Part shown: positions 1 to 8,401 of the stretch, one piece after another
How positions within the stretch are numbered: position 1 is the stretch's first letter
Layout of the letters: each line of letters starts with the position of its first letter
Assembly: GCA_021166725.1 (NCBI GenBank)
Contig: JAJPES010000016.1
Coordinates: 1 to 33,102, forward strand
DNA: 33,102 nt
Origin: Burkholderiaceae bacterium
Lineage (GTDB): Bacteria; Pseudomonadota; Gammaproteobacteria; Burkholderiales; Burkholderiaceae_E
Direction of reading: 5' to 3'
Program-made: the position numbers and the translations under genes
Notes under the pieces: generated by a model
The model's input: only the letters and a program-made list of their open reading frames with translations
Told to the model about the DNA's origin: nothing
Database searches by the model: none

Positions 1-1
1 C

Positions 2-1417
2 GTCATCGTCTACCAGGAACAGGTGATGCAGATCGCGCAGACGATCGGCGGCTACACGCTGGGCGGCGCCGATCTGCTTCGTCGCGCGATGGGCAAGAAG
101 AAGCCCGAGGAGATGGCGCAGCACCGCGACGTCTTCGTCGAGGGTGCCAGGAAGAAGGGTTACGACATCGGACTGGCGAACAAGCTGTTCGACCTGATGG
201 CGATGTTCGCCGAGTACGGCTTCAACAAGTCGCACACCGCCGCCTACGCGGTCGTCACCTACCAGACCGCCTGGCTGAAGGCGTGCCATCCGGCTGAGTA
301 CATGGCGGCCACGCTGTCGGCCGACATGGACGACACCGACAAGGTCAAGCTCTTCGTCGACGACGCGCGCGCCAACGGCGTGGAGCTGCTGCCGCCGGAC
401 GTCAATGCGTCGCAGTACCGCTTCGAGCCGGTGGGTGAGCGCACGATCCGCTACGGGTTGGGGGCGATCAAGGGTACCGGCGAGGGCGCGGTGGTGGAGA
501 TCCTGCGCGCGCGTGCCGAGGGCGCGTTCGGCGACCTGTTCGACTTCTGCGCTCGCGTCGATCGGCGCATCGTCAACCGGCGCGCGATCGAGGCGCTGGT
601 ACGCGCCGGCGCCTTCGACTCCCTCGACGCCGATCGCGCGAAGCTGCTGGCCAACGTCGGTCGCGCGATGGACGCGGCCGAGGCCGCCGGCGCAGCGGCC
701 GACCAGGTGAGCCTGTTCGGCGACGATGCCGGCGGTCTTCCGGCGGCTCCCGAGTGGATCGACGCGCCGGCGTGGAGCGAGCGCCGCCGCCTGCAGGAGG
801 AGAAGGCTGCGCTCGGCCTGTTCCTCAGCGGCCACCTGTTCCACGCCCACGAAGCCGAGGTGCGCAGCTTCGTGCGGCTGCGCCTGGCCGACCTGCAGCC
901 GGCGCCGCAGCAGGTCTGGGTCGCCGGCATCGTCGCCGCGCAGCGCACGCAGATGACGCGTCGCGGCAAGATGGCCTTCGTCACCCTGGATGACGGCAGT
1001 GCAGCGGTCGAGGTCTGCGTCTTCAACGAGTTGTACGAATCCAACCGCCGGCTCGTGCGCGACGACGAGTTGATCGTCGTGCTGGGCAAGTGCTCGCGCG
1101 ACGACTACAGCGGCGGCCAGCGCGTCGTCGCCGAACGTTTGCTCGATCTCGAGCGCGCGCGCCGCGAATTCGGCAAGCGGCTGCGCATCCGCCTCGGCGC
1201 GCGCGGCGCCGACCGGGGTGCATTGCGCGGCGCCATCGAACCTTTCGTCGTCCCCGAAGCGGAAGAGCCGGCGATTCCGGTGGTCGTCGAGTACGGCAAC
1301 CGTGATGCCGCCTGCGAGGTGGAACTGGGGCGCAACTGGCGGGTGCGTCCGCACGAAGACCTGATCGGGGCGATTCGTTCGATGCTGCGACCGCTGGCGG
1401 CCGAGGTCGAGTATTGA
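2..1417 (+). CDS. dnaE: DNA polymerase III alpha subunit, C-terminal part (5'-truncated by window edge)
   Basis: This is the C-terminal 471 residues of the replicative polymerase catalytic subunit; the reading frame is already open at base 2, so the gene starts before the window. It begins in the conserved VYQEQVMQIA stretch of the polymerase core and continues through the YGFNKSHTAAYA motif typical of bacterial DnaE. An internal beta-clamp-binding motif, QVSLFGDD, lies near fragment residue 235. It is followed by an OB-fold-like segment (nt about 910-1030) and the C-terminal domain. No polymerase active-site residues can be checked because the N-terminal two thirds is missing. The stop codon overlaps the start of msbA, so the two are probably co-transcribed. 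The identification is firm; it is DnaE1-like rather than PolC or DnaE2, judged from the motifs and C-terminal domain. Confidence 0.97.
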   Translation, partial: VIVYQEQVMQIAQTIGGYTLGGADLLRRAMGKKKPEEMAQHRDVFVEGARKKGYDIGLANKLFDLMAMFAEYGFNKSHTAAYAVVTYQTAWLKACHPAEYMAATLSADMDDTDKVKLFVDDARANGVELLPPDVNASQYRFEPVGERTIRYGLGAIKGTGEGAVVEILRARAEGAFGDLFDFCARVDRRIVNRRAIEALVRAGAFDSLDADRAKLLANVGRAMDAAEAAGAAADQVSLFGDDAGGLPAAPEWIDAPAWSERRRLQEEKAALGLFLSGHLFHAHEAEVRSFVRLRLADLQPAPQQVWVAGIVAAQRTQMTRRGKMAFVTLDDGSAAVEVCVFNELYESNRRLVRDDELIVVLGKCSRDDYSGGQRVVAERLLDLERARREFGKRLRIRLGARGADRGALRGAIEPFVVPEAEEPAIPVVVEYGNRDAACEVELGRNWRVRPHEDLIGAIRSMLRPLAAEVEY

Positions 1418-3198
1418 GCGCCACCGGCGCGCCGGGCGTCGCGCACCGGGCTACGGCCTCGCGCGACCGCCATTCGAGCCTGGCGATCTATCGTCGGCTG
1501 CTCGGCTTCACGCGTCCGTATCGGATCGGCTTCGCCGCGGCACTCGTCGCGATGATCGTCGCCGCAGCGACCGAACCGCTGTTCCCGGCGCTGATGAAGC
1601 CGCTGCTGGATGAAGGCTTCGTCCACAAGTCGAACTTTCCGCTGTGGTTCGTGCCGGTCGCGCTGATCGCGATCTTCGTCGTGCGCGGCATCGCCACCTT
1701 CAGCAGCAGCTACGCACTCGCCTGGGTCGCCAACAACGTGCTGGTGGACGTGCGCACGCAGATGTTCGAGCGCGTGATGCACCTGCCCGCCGAGCAGTTC
1801 GAGCGCGAGGCCTCGGGACTGCTGATCTCGCGCATCGTTTTCGAGGTGACGAACGTCACCGCCGCCGTCACGCGCGCGCTGACGACGATCGTGCGCGACT
1901 CGATCGTCGTACTCGGCCTGGTCGGCTGGCTCGTGTACCTGAACTGGAAGCTCACGCTGGTGGCGTTGATGCTGATTCCGGTGATGACCGTCGTCGTCTC
2001 CGTGTACAGCCGCCGGATGCGTCGGCTGAGCCGCCAGAGCCTGCTGCACACGGGCGAGCTCACGCGCGTCGTCGAGGAGGCGGTGCACGGCTTCAAGGTG
2101 ATCAAGATCTTCGGCGGCTACCGCGCGCAGGCGGCGGTTTTCTCGCGCACCGTGGACAAGCTGCGCGGCTTCGCGATGCGGATGACGATCGCGGGCAGCG
2201 CGACGGTGCCGATCACGCAGTTGTCGGCAGCTGTCGCCGTGGCGATCGTCGTCACCATCGCGCTCGTGCAGTCGATGAACGAGCAGACGACGGTCGGCGG
2301 CTTCGTCTCCTTCGTCACCGCGATGCTGATGCTGCTCGCGCCGCTGAAGCACCTGGCCGATGTAAATGCCGAGCTGCAACGCGGGCTGGCGGCGGCCGAG
2401 TCGGTGTTCGCGCTGCTCGACCTGCGCGAGGAAGCGGACGTCGGTACGGTCTCCCTCGGGCGCGCACGCGGCAGGCTCGTGTTCGAGAACGTCTCGTACC
2501 GCTACCCCACCTCGGCGCACGATGCGCTGCGCGAGATCGACCTCGACATCCGGGCCGGAGAAGTCGTCGCGCTGGTCGGTGCGTCGGGCGCCGGCAAGTC
2601 GACGCTGCTGAACCTGCTGCCGCGCTTCATCGATCCGACCCGCGGTCGAATCCTCCTCGACGGTGTCGCGCTTCCCGACCTGCGGCTGGCCGATCTACGG
2701 CGACAGTACGCGCTGGTGAGCCAGGAAGTCGTGCTCTTCAACGACACGGTGCGCGCCAACGTCGCGCTCGGACGCGAGGATGCGGTGGACGACGCGACGA
2801 TCTGGAAGGCGCTCGAGGCGGCGCGCCTGGATGCGGTCGTGCGCGCGCTGCCCGACGGACTCGATGCCTCGGTCGGCGAGCGCGGCACGCGGCTGTCGGG
2901 CGGCCAGCGCCAGCGCCTGGCGCTCGCGCGCGCGATCGTCAAGGACGCGCCGATCCTGCTGCTCGACGAAGCGACCTCCGCGCTCGACTCGGCCACCGAG
3001 CGCGAAGTGCAGATCGCCCTCGAACACACGATGCGAGGGCGCACGACGCTGGTGATCGCGCATCGCCTGTCGACGATCGAGCGCGCCGACCGTATCCTCG
3101 TCTTCGACCACGGTCGCATCGTCGAGCAGGGAACGCATGCGGAGTTGCTCGACGCGGATTCGCTGTATGCGCGGCTGTATCGGATTCAATATGCTTGA
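1414..3198 (+). CDS. msbA: Lipid A/phospholipid flippase, ABC exporter (MsbA type)
   Basis: A 594-residue half-transporter that would form a homodimer in the inner membrane and flip lipid A-core to the periplasmic leaflet. The N-terminal half (about residues 35-330) holds the transmembrane helices. The C-terminal half is a complete ABC ATPase: Walker A GASGAGKST at 389-397, signature LSGGQ at 494-498, Walker B LLLDE ending at D518-E519, and the switch histidine H550. The start is TTG at 1414, which overlaps the dnaE stop by four bases (TTGA) and has a GAGG Shine-Dalgarno seven bases upstream, so it looks translationally coupled. Length matches MsbA (about 580 residues). The substrate is inferred from family and length; a related exporter of another lipid cannot be excluded. 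A purine-rich inverted repeat starts right after its stop codon. Confidence 0.93.
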   Translation: MSATGAPGVAHRATASRDRHSSLAIYRRLLGFTRPYRIGFAAALVAMIVAAATEPLFPALMKPLLDEGFVHKSNFPLWFVPVALIAIFVVRGIATFSSSYALAWVANNVLVDVRTQMFERVMHLPAEQFEREASGLLISRIVFEVTNVTAAVTRALTTIVRDSIVVLGLVGWLVYLNWKLTLVALMLIPVMTVVVSVYSRRMRRLSRQSLLHTGELTRVVEEAVHGFKVIKIFGGYRAQAAVFSRTVDKLRGFAMRMTIAGSATVPITQLSAAVAVAIVVTIALVQSMNEQTTVGGFVSFVTAMLMLLAPLKHLADVNAELQRGLAAAESVFALLDLREEADVGTVSLGRARGRLVFENVSYRYPTSAHDALREIDLDIRAGEVVALVGASGAGKSTLLNLLPRFIDPTRGRILLDGVALPDLRLADLRRQYALVSQEVVLFNDTVRANVALGREDAVDDATIWKALEAARLDAVVRALPDGLDASVGERGTRLSGGQRQRLALARAIVKDAPILLLDEATSALDSATEREVQIALEHTMRGRTTLVIAHRLSTIERADRILVFDHGRIVEQGTHAELLDADSLYARLYRIQYA

Positions 3199-3283
3199 GG
3201 AAGAGAAGGGGGAAGGGAGAAGGGGAAGAGCCCCGACTTCCACCGCCGAGGCTTCCCCCTTCCCCCTTCCCTCCTTCCAGCGA
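3199..3283. repeat. Purine/pyrimidine-rich imperfect inverted repeat after msbA
   Basis: A G/A-rich run (about 3200-3230) is followed, after a short spacer, by a C/T-rich run (about 3251-3278) that is largely its reverse complement. The RNA could form an imperfect hairpin of about 25 bp. The core AAGGGGGAAGGGAGAAG at 3206-3222 recurs exactly after rpoN at 32966-32982. It could be a dispersed REP-like element or a terminator without a U-tract. Confidence 0.6.
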
Positions 3284-3293
3284 GACAGAGCCG

Positions 3294-3875
3294 ATGAACG
3301 CCACACGCTACCCCCTCGCCGAGTTGAACGACCTGCCCGACGACATCCGGGCACGGATCGTCGAGGTGCAGGAAAAAAGCGGCTTCGTGCCGAACGTGTT
3401 CCTGATGCTCGCGCGTCGGCCCGACGAGTTTCGTGCGTTCTTCGCGTATCACGACGCGTTGATGCTGCGCCCGGGCAATCTCACGAAAGGCGAGAAGGAG
3501 ATGATCGTCGTCGCGACGAGCGGCGCGAACCAGTGCCTGTACTGCGTCGTCGCGCACGGCGCGATCCTGCGCATCTACGAGAAGAACCCGACGATCGCCG
3601 ACCAGCTGGCGACGAACTGGCGCAAGGCGCCGCTGTCGCTGCGCCAGCGCGCGATGATCGCCTTCGCGATGAAGGTCTCCCTGAACTCGGCCGAGATCGA
3701 CGACGAGGATTTCGCCGCGCTGCATGCGCAGGGCTTCACCGACGAGGACGCGTGGGACATCGGTGCGATCGCCGCCTTCTTCGCGCTGTCGAACCGCATG
3801 GCGAACCTCAGCAGCATGATGCCGAACGCCGAGTTCTATTTGATGGGCCGCGTGCCGAAGCAGAAGCCTGCGTGA
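3294..3875 (+). CDS. AhpD-like peroxidase-related enzyme
   Basis: A 193-residue protein of the carboxymuconolactone decarboxylase/AhpD fold, in the subgroup usually called uncharacterised peroxidase-related enzymes. The redox motif is C81-x-x-C84-x3-H88 (QCLYCVVAH), preceded by the EKEMI segment carrying a conserved glutamate. In AhpD these residues relay protons and reduce peroxides through the cysteine pair, probably in the cytoplasm; no signal peptide is seen. The start is the ATG at 3294, preceded by a weak GAGAC-like sequence; longer readings of this frame run into msbA out of frame and are not real. It lies between msbA and a small membrane-protein gene, with 21 bases to the latter. The physiological reductant and substrate are unknown. 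Confidence 0.85.
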   Translation: MNATRYPLAELNDLPDDIRARIVEVQEKSGFVPNVFLMLARRPDEFRAFFAYHDALMLRPGNLTKGEKEMIVVATSGANQCLYCVVAHGAILRIYEKNPTIADQLATNWRKAPLSLRQRAMIAFAMKVSLNSAEIDDEDFAALHAQGFTDEDAWDIGAIAAFFALSNRMANLSSMMPNAEFYLMGRVPKQKPA

Positions 3876-3896
3876 CAAGACCGAGGAGGAGCGTAG

Positions 3897-4250
3897 ATGG
3901 AAGATTCCGTGGTGGAGAACCGCATTCTCGACGCGAAACGACTGGCGACGATCTGCTATGCGCTTTACGCCATTTCGTGCGTGATCGGCATTACCGCCAT
4001 TGCGGCGATCATCATCGACTACCTCAAGCGCGACGATTTCGCCGGCACCTGGGTGGCGAGCCACTTCGAGTGGCAGATCAAGACCTTCTGGTACGGACTC
4101 GCGGGAGCCGTCGTCTCATGGCTGCTGATGTTCGTGCTGATCGGCTTTCCGCTGATGGTCGCGGTCTTCGTCTGGGTGATCTACCGGATCGTCAAGGGCT
4201 GGCTGGCGCTGTGGGAGGACAAGCCGGTGGATCCGACGAGGCTGCTGTGA
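3897..4250 (+). CDS. Small inner-membrane protein, DUF4870-like
   Basis: A 117-residue protein with three predicted membrane segments: about residues 20-42 (ending in IAAIIID), 62-83 (WYGLAGAVVSWLLMFVLIG) and 85-102, the last two almost continuous. A short soluble N-terminus and a charged C-terminal tail flank them. The pattern, including the soluble stretch with AGTWVASHF between helices 1 and 2 and the W-x-I-Y-R-I-x-K-G-W segment, resembles the small membrane proteins grouped as DUF4870 in proteobacteria. The start ATG has a GAGGAG Shine-Dalgarno about eight bases upstream. It follows the peroxidase-like gene closely and may share its transcript; it converges with the toxin gene only 18 bases downstream. 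No enzymatic residues are apparent and the function is unknown. Confidence 0.8.
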   Translation: MEDSVVENRILDAKRLATICYALYAISCVIGITAIAAIIIDYLKRDDFAGTWVASHFEWQIKTFWYGLAGAVVSWLLMFVLIGFPLMVAVFVWVIYRIVKGWLALWEDKPVDPTRLL

Positions 4251-4268
4251 TTCGAGGGGGTCATGTAC

Positions 4269-4691
4269 TCAGCGAAACGGATTCTCGATGGTCAGCGCTT
4301 CGATGCGCTGGCCGTCCTGCAGATCTTCCGTCAGCAGCCGAGTGCAGCCCGCCGCAAGAGCGGCCGCGACCACCAGCGAATCGTAGAATCCGAAGCGCCA
4401 GCGCACCTGCATGTCGAGCGCGCGCTGATACAGCCCGATGCTCGCCGGAACCTTCATCATCGGCGCGAGCACCGTATCGAGGTACTCGCGCGCAAGGTCC
4501 GGGGCGAGGGGACGACGAAACTTTCGCGTAGCGACGTTCAGGAATTCCTGCACCACCTGGAAACTGATACAGGTCGTCCCCGCGAGCAAGCCTTCGCCGA
4601 CGATGCGCTCGGCGACCGCATGCTTCGTCTTGTCGGTTGCGTCCAGGTGATGGACGAAAACGTTCGTGTCGAGGAAAGTGTCAGCGCTCAT
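4269..4691 (-). CDS. PIN-domain toxin (VapC-like ribonuclease)
   Basis: A 140-residue PIN-domain protein, the usual size for VapC toxins. The acidic metal-binding residues expected for a Mg-dependent ribonuclease are visible: D8 in FLDTN, E49 in VVQEF, D104 in FYDSL and D123 near TEDL. Such toxins cleave tRNA or rRNA and are held inactive by a co-encoded antitoxin. The gene overlaps the upstream antitoxin gene by 11 bases, the normal layout for this class, which ensures that antitoxin is made first. It converges on the DUF4870-like gene. The start ATG (4691) lies inside the antitoxin coding sequence. The RNA target cannot be told from sequence. All active-site residues are present, so it should be functional. 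Confidence 0.9.
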   Translation of the reverse strand: MSADTFLDTNVFVHHLDATDKTKHAVAERIVGEGLLAGTTCISFQVVQEFLNVATRKFRRPLAPDLAREYLDTVLAPMMKVPASIGLYQRALDMQVRWRFGFYDSLVVAAALAAGCTRLLTEDLQDGQRIEALTIENPFR

Positions 4692-4902
4692 TCATCTCGT
4701 CGCGCGTGAACTTCCGTCCGGCCACGTACTTCCCGCGCAGTCGACTCATGAGCGCCCGGTAGCGCTGAGCGCGCTCGTGGCTGCGGGCGTAGTCCTCGAG
4801 CCAGCGGCGGAATTCGTCGTTCAAAGTCGTGTGTTCGGCGCGCGCGCGTTCGCGCGCCGCCTCGATCAGCCGCTCGTCGGCACTCAGGGTTATGTTCTTC
4901 AT
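4681..4902 (-). CDS. Ribbon-helix-helix antitoxin of the PIN toxin
   Basis: A 73-residue protein starting MKNITLSADE. The short beta strand (NITLS) followed by two helices (DERLIEAARERARAE and NDEFRRWLEDYA) fits an Arc/MetJ ribbon-helix-helix DNA-binding domain, residues about 1-45. The basic C-terminal tail would thread over the PIN toxin active site. The frame is open further upstream to 5016, but that extension enters dinB, reads as low-complexity sequence and removes the operator spacing, so the ATG at 4902 is preferred. It overlaps the toxin gene by 11 bases. Two GTGTACAC palindromes lie 10-32 bases before the start and are the likely autoregulatory operator. The antitoxin role is inferred from fold, size and position. 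Confidence 0.86.
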   Translation of the reverse strand: MKNITLSADERLIEAARERARAEHTTLNDEFRRWLEDYARSHERAQRYRALMSRLRGKYVAGRKFTRDEMNER

Positions 4903-4911
4903 GATCTTGCA

Positions 4912-4934
4912 GTGTACACCAGCATCGTGTACAC
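4912..4934. promoter_or_regulatory. Paired GTGTACAC palindromes: putative antitoxin operator
   Basis: Two copies of the perfect 8-base palindrome GTGTACAC lie at 4912-4919 and 4927-4934, start-to-start distance 15 bases. They sit in the 98-base spacer between the antitoxin (minus) and dinB (plus). RHH antitoxins bind tandem short palindromes as dimers of dimers, so these are the obvious candidate sites. Binding could also affect dinB transcription because the spacer is shared. Confidence 0.65.
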
Positions 4935-5000
4935 GACGGTACTGAACCCGTGCGCGAGGGTGAGCGACAGACGTAATCCCCCGCCGTTGGGCGCCGCTTC

Positions 5001-6245
5001 GTGAACGATCCCGCACCGCGCCTGATCGCCCACCTCGACATGGACGCCTTCTACGCGTCGGTCGAGCTTCTGCGCTATCCCGAACTGCGCGGTCTGCCCC
5101 TGGTGATCGGCGGCGGCGATGCCAGCCGTCCCGTGATGCGCGCGGATGGCACCCGAAGCTTCGCCCGCCTGCGCACCTACCACGGTCGCGGCGTCGTCAC
5201 GACCAGCACCTACGAGGCGCGCGCGTTCGGCGTGTTCTCGGCGATGGGCATGATGAAGGCGGCGCGACTCGCGCCCGACGCCGTGCTGCTGCCCTGCGAC
5301 TTCGACGAATACCGCCGCTGCTCGCGGCTCTTCAAGGCGGCTGTGCGCGCTTTGACCCCGGTGATCGAGGACCGCGGCATCGACGAGATCTACATCGATC
5401 TCGGCGATGTGCCTGCGGCGCGGCTCGACGGCGGCCGCGCCATCGGTCTCGCGCTGAAGCAGGCGGTGCGGGAGGCCACCGGCCTTAGCTGCTCGATCGG
5501 CATCGCGCCCAACAAGCTGCTCGCCAAGCTGTGCTCCGAGTTCGACAAGCCCGACGGGCTCACCCAGCTCACGCAGGCGGAGGTCGCGCAGCGCGTCTGG
5601 CCGTTGCCGGCACGCAGGATCAACGGCATCGGGCCGAAGGCGTCGGAGAAGCTCGCATCGCTCGGCCTGCACACGATCGGCGACGTGGCCACGGCCGATC
5701 CGGAGATGCTCGTGGAGCGCTTCGGCGCGAGTTACGGGAAGTGGCTGCACGAGGCCGCGCACGGCATCGACTCGCGTCCGGTGGTGACCTTTCGCGAACC
5801 GAAGTCGATCAGTCGCGAAACGACCTTCGAACGCGACCTGCATGCGGTGCGCGATCGTGCAGCGCTCGGCCGCATCTTCACCGACCTGTGCGAGCAGTTG
5901 GCGAACGACCTGAAGCGCAAGGGCTATGCGGGCAGGACGATCGGCATCAAGTTGCGCTTCGACGATTTCCGCATCGTCACGCGCGACCTGACGCTGCCCG
6001 GACATACGAGCGACGCGCGCACGATCCGGCGCGCGGCCGGCGAGTGCCTCAAGCGCGTCGATCTCGCGCGCCGCCTGCGACTGCTGGGCGTGCGCGCCGG
6101 CACGCTGGTGAGGTCGGTCGAACCGATTCCGCCCGTTGCCGAATCGATCGGGAACTTCGTCGCGAGCGAACCGTCGGCCTCGTACGATCGGCAACGGGCT
6201 CGCAGCCTGCCGCTGTTCGATGTCGCGGAAGGCAGCACGCGATAA
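5001..6245 (+). CDS. dinB: DNA polymerase IV (Y-family translesion polymerase)
   Basis: A 414-residue Y-family polymerase that copies past damaged bases at the fork. The catalytic acidic residues are present: D13 in HLDMDAFYA and D128-E129 in GIDEIYID. The YEARAFGV nucleotide-binding stretch, the helix-hairpin-helix region (INGIGPKASEKL) and the little-finger domain follow in order. Near the C-terminus, residues 402-406 read SLPLF, the canonical beta-clamp-binding motif. GTG at 5001 is the only usable start: the frame is closed upstream by a TAA at 4974-4976, and the next ATG (5040) would delete D13. A 20-residue-longer loop precedes the YEARAFGV segment compared with E. coli DinB. The gene diverges from the toxin-antitoxin pair and converges on rng; no clear LexA box is seen. 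Confidence 0.95.
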   Translation: MNDPAPRLIAHLDMDAFYASVELLRYPELRGLPLVIGGGDASRPVMRADGTRSFARLRTYHGRGVVTTSTYEARAFGVFSAMGMMKAARLAPDAVLLPCDFDEYRRCSRLFKAAVRALTPVIEDRGIDEIYIDLGDVPAARLDGGRAIGLALKQAVREATGLSCSIGIAPNKLLAKLCSEFDKPDGLTQLTQAEVAQRVWPLPARRINGIGPKASEKLASLGLHTIGDVATADPEMLVERFGASYGKWLHEAAHGIDSRPVVTFREPKSISRETTFERDLHAVRDRAALGRIFTDLCEQLANDLKRKGYAGRTIGIKLRFDDFRIVTRDLTLPGHTSDARTIRRAAGECLKRVDLARRLRLLGVRAGTLVRSVEPIPPVAESIGNFVASEPSASYDRQRARSLPLFDVAEGSTR

Positions 6246-6299
6246 GTGCGCGGCGGGCGCGTCGATCGGCGCACGCAGACGCCGGCTTGCCGAATCACC

Positions 6300-7763
6300 C
6301 TACATCAGCACGATGTCGTACTGCTCCTGCCCGTACACCGGCTCGACCTGCAGCGAGATGCGCTTGCCGATCGCGTCGCCCAGCGCCGCCAGCGGCTGCG
6401 CCTCCTCTTCGAGGAACAGGTCGACCACCTGCTGCGAGGCGACGATGCGGAACTCCTTCGGCTCGAACTGCCGCGCCTCGCGCTGGATCTCGCGCAGGAT
6501 CTCGTAGCAGACGGTGCGCGCGGTCTTCACCAGGCCCTTGCCTTCGCAGGTGGGGCAGGGTTCCATCAGCTGGTGCGCGAGCGACTTGCGCGTGCGCTTG
6601 CGCGTCATCTCGATCAGGCCGAGCGAGGTGAAGCCGTTGACGCCCGAGCGCGTGCGATCGCGCGCCAGCGCCTTGCGCAGTTCCTGCAGGACCTGGTCGC
6701 GGTGCTCGCCGCTCGTCATGTCGATGAAGTCGATGACGATGATGCCGCCCAGGTTTCGCACGCGCAGCTGCCGCGCGATCGCGTGCGCGGCTTCCAGGTT
6801 CGTGCGGAAGATCGTGTCGTCGAAGTTGCGCCCGCCGACGTAGCCGCCGGTGTTGACGTCGATCGTCGTCAGCGCCTCGGTCTGGTCGATGATCAGGTAG
6901 CCGCCCGATTTCAGGTCGACGCGGCGCGACAGCGCGCGCGCGATCTCGTTCTCGATGTTGTGCATCTCGAAGATCGGCCGTTCGCCGGCGTAGGCGCGCA
7001 GCCGCTCGCGCATCGACGGCATGTACGCAGCGGCGAAGTCGGCGAGTTCGGCAAGCGCGTCGGACGAATCGACGAGGATCGACGTGGTCTCGTCGGTGGC
7101 GATGTCGCGCAGCACGCGCTGCGCCAGGCTCAGTTCCTGGTAGAGCATGGCCGGCGCGCTGCGGCGGCGGCTCTCGTCGAGGATCTCGCGCCAGCGCCGG
7201 CGCAGGTAGGCGACATCCGCCGCGAGGTCTTCGTCGCTCGCGTCCTCGGCGGAGGTGCGCACGATGAAGCCGCCTTTCTCGTCTTCGGGAATGAGCTTCT
7301 GCAGTCTCGCGCGCAGTGCCTGTCGTCCGGCCTCGTCCTCGATGCGCTGCGAGACACCGATGTGCGGGTCTTGCGGCAGATAGACGAGCATGCGCCCGGC
7401 GATGCTGATCTGCGTGGACAGGCGCGCGCCCTTGGTGCCGAGGGGATCCTTGATGACCTGGACCAGCAGCGGCTGGCCTTCGAACAGCACCTTCTCGATC
7501 GGCGCCGGCGGATTGCCGCCGTTGACGCCGCCGCGCGACTGGAAGACGTCGGCCACGTGCAGGAACGCGGCGCGCTCCAGGCCGATGTCGAGGAAGGCGG
7601 ACTGCATGCCGGGAAGCACTCGCGAAACGCGACCGAGGCAGATGTTGCCGGCGAGCCCCCGCGTGCTCGCGCGCTCGATGTGCAGCTCCTGGATCGCTCC
7701 CTGCTGCACGACGGCGACGCGCGTTTCGTGCGCCGAGTGGTTGACCAGGATCTCTTCGGTCAT
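6300..7763 (-). CDS. rng: Ribonuclease G
   Basis: A 487-residue endoribonuclease of the RNase E/G family, which matures 16S rRNA 5' ends and takes part in mRNA decay. It starts [10 protein letters not shown], as RNase G proteins do, and carries an embedded S1 RNA-binding domain (about residues 35-125). The catalytic metal-binding aspartates are D302 in TIDVNTG and D345 in IDFIDM, matching D303 and D346 of E. coli RNase E. The Zn-link cysteines are C403 and C406 in CPTCEGKG. The long C-terminal scaffold of RNase E is absent, and the length equals RNase G (489 in E. coli). The start ATG overlaps the maf stop by four bases (ATGA), so it is the last gene of the housekeeping operon. It converges on dinB. 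Confidence 0.97.
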   Translation of the reverse strand: MTEEILVNHSAHETRVAVVQQGAIQELHIERASTRGLAGNICLGRVSRVLPGMQSAFLDIGLERAAFLHVADVFQSRGGVNGGNPPAPIEKVLFEGQPLLVQVIKDPLGTKGARLSTQISIAGRMLVYLPQDPHIGVSQRIEDEAGRQALRARLQKLIPEDEKGGFIVRTSAEDASDEDLAADVAYLRRRWREILDESRRRSAPAMLYQELSLAQRVLRDIATDETTSILVDSSDALAELADFAAAYMPSMRERLRAYAGERPIFEMHNIENEIARALSRRVDLKSGGYLIIDQTEALTTIDVNTGGYVGGRNFDDTIFRTNLEAAHAIARQLRVRNLGGIIVIDFIDMTSGEHRDQVLQELRKALARDRTRSGVNGFTSLGLIEMTRKRTRKSLAHQLMEPCPTCEGKGLVKTARTVCYEILREIQREARQFEPKEFRIVASQQVVDLFLEEEAQPLAALGDAIGKRISLQVEPVYGQEQYDIVLM

Positions 7764-8401
7764 CGGGTGCCGGCGCCGCGCAGCAACCGGGCCGTCTCGT
7801 ACAGGGGGAGGCCCATGATACCGGAGTGGCTGCCCTCGATTCGCTGCACGAAGCGTGCGGCCGCGCCCTGGATCGCGTACGCACCGGCCTTGCCGAAGGG
7901 CTCGCCGCCGGCGACGTATGCGTCGATCTCGTGCGTTCGCAGGCGCGCGAAGCGCACGCGCGAAACCTGGATGGCGACGCGCTCGCGGTGCGCGGTGGCG
8001 ACCACCACGGCGGTCAGCACGCGATGCGTGCGGCCCGACAGCTCGAGGAGCATCCGGCGTGCGTCGTCGGCGTCGGCGGGCTTGCCGTAGATGCGACCGC
8101 CGATCGCCACCGTGGTGTCGCTGGCCAGCACCGGTGCCTCGGGGCCGCCTCGTCGAGCCAGTCGCGCGCGAGCCGCTGCTGCCTTGGCGCGCGCGACGCG
8201 CTCGACGTAGCGCGTGGGCGACTCGCCGGGCAGCGCGATCTCGAGCGCCTCGTCGTCCTCGTCGCCGTCGGACAGCAGCAGGCGAAAGCGCACGCCGATC
8301 TGTTGCAGCAATTCCTGGCGGCGCGGACTGCGCGATGCGAGCCAGACGAAATCGGCCGGTGCTTGCGGCTGCTTCGGCGATTCGCTGGTCGATGCCGTCA
8401 T
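7760..8401 (-). CDS. maf: Maf-family nucleoside triphosphate pyrophosphatase (dTTP/UTP type)
   Basis: A 213-residue Maf/Ham1-like protein that would hydrolyse non-canonical or selected nucleoside triphosphates to monophosphates. The N-terminal [12 protein letters not shown] phosphate-binding motif (residues 21-32), the VLASDTTVA segment with the catalytic aspartate and the GKP motif are all present. The C-terminal [17 protein letters not shown] and GLPLYET segments resemble E. coli YhdE (dTTP/UTP pyrophosphatase) more than YceF (m7GTP). About 15 extra residues precede the fold. It overlaps rlmH upstream and rng downstream by four bases each, indicating translational coupling. Substrate specificity is inferred from motif likeness. 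Maf homologues have also been linked to septum inhibition. Confidence 0.92.
   Translation of the reverse strand: MTASTSESPKQPQAPADFVWLASRSPRRQELLQQIGVRFRLLLSDGDEDDEALEIALPGESPTRYVERVARAKAAAARARLARRGGPEAPVLASDTTVAIGGRIYGKPADADDARRMLLELSGRTHRVLTAVVVATAHRERVAIQVSRVRFARLRTHEIDAYVAGGEPFGKAGAYAIQGAAARFVQRIEGSHSGIMGLPLYETARLLRGAGTR

Noticed and set aside
1105..2520. Long minus-strand open frame across dnaE/msbA
   Set aside because: It is antisense to two certain genes, has Arg/His-rich low-complexity translation and no family motif; it is a GC-rich shadow frame.
4935..5000. LexA box for dinB
   Set aside because: Searched the spacer for CTGT-N8-ACAG-type symmetry. Only unpaired CTG and CAG triplets at wrong spacing are present.
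6246..6299. Terminator between dinB and rng
   Set aside because: GTGCGC and GCGCAC (6246-6251 and 6269-6274) form a 6-bp stem with a 17-base loop; not convincing.
6246..8090. 614-codon plus-strand open frame antisense to rng
   Set aside because: rng on the other strand has all catalytic residues; this frame translates into repetitive Arg/Asp/Leu sequence with no domain.
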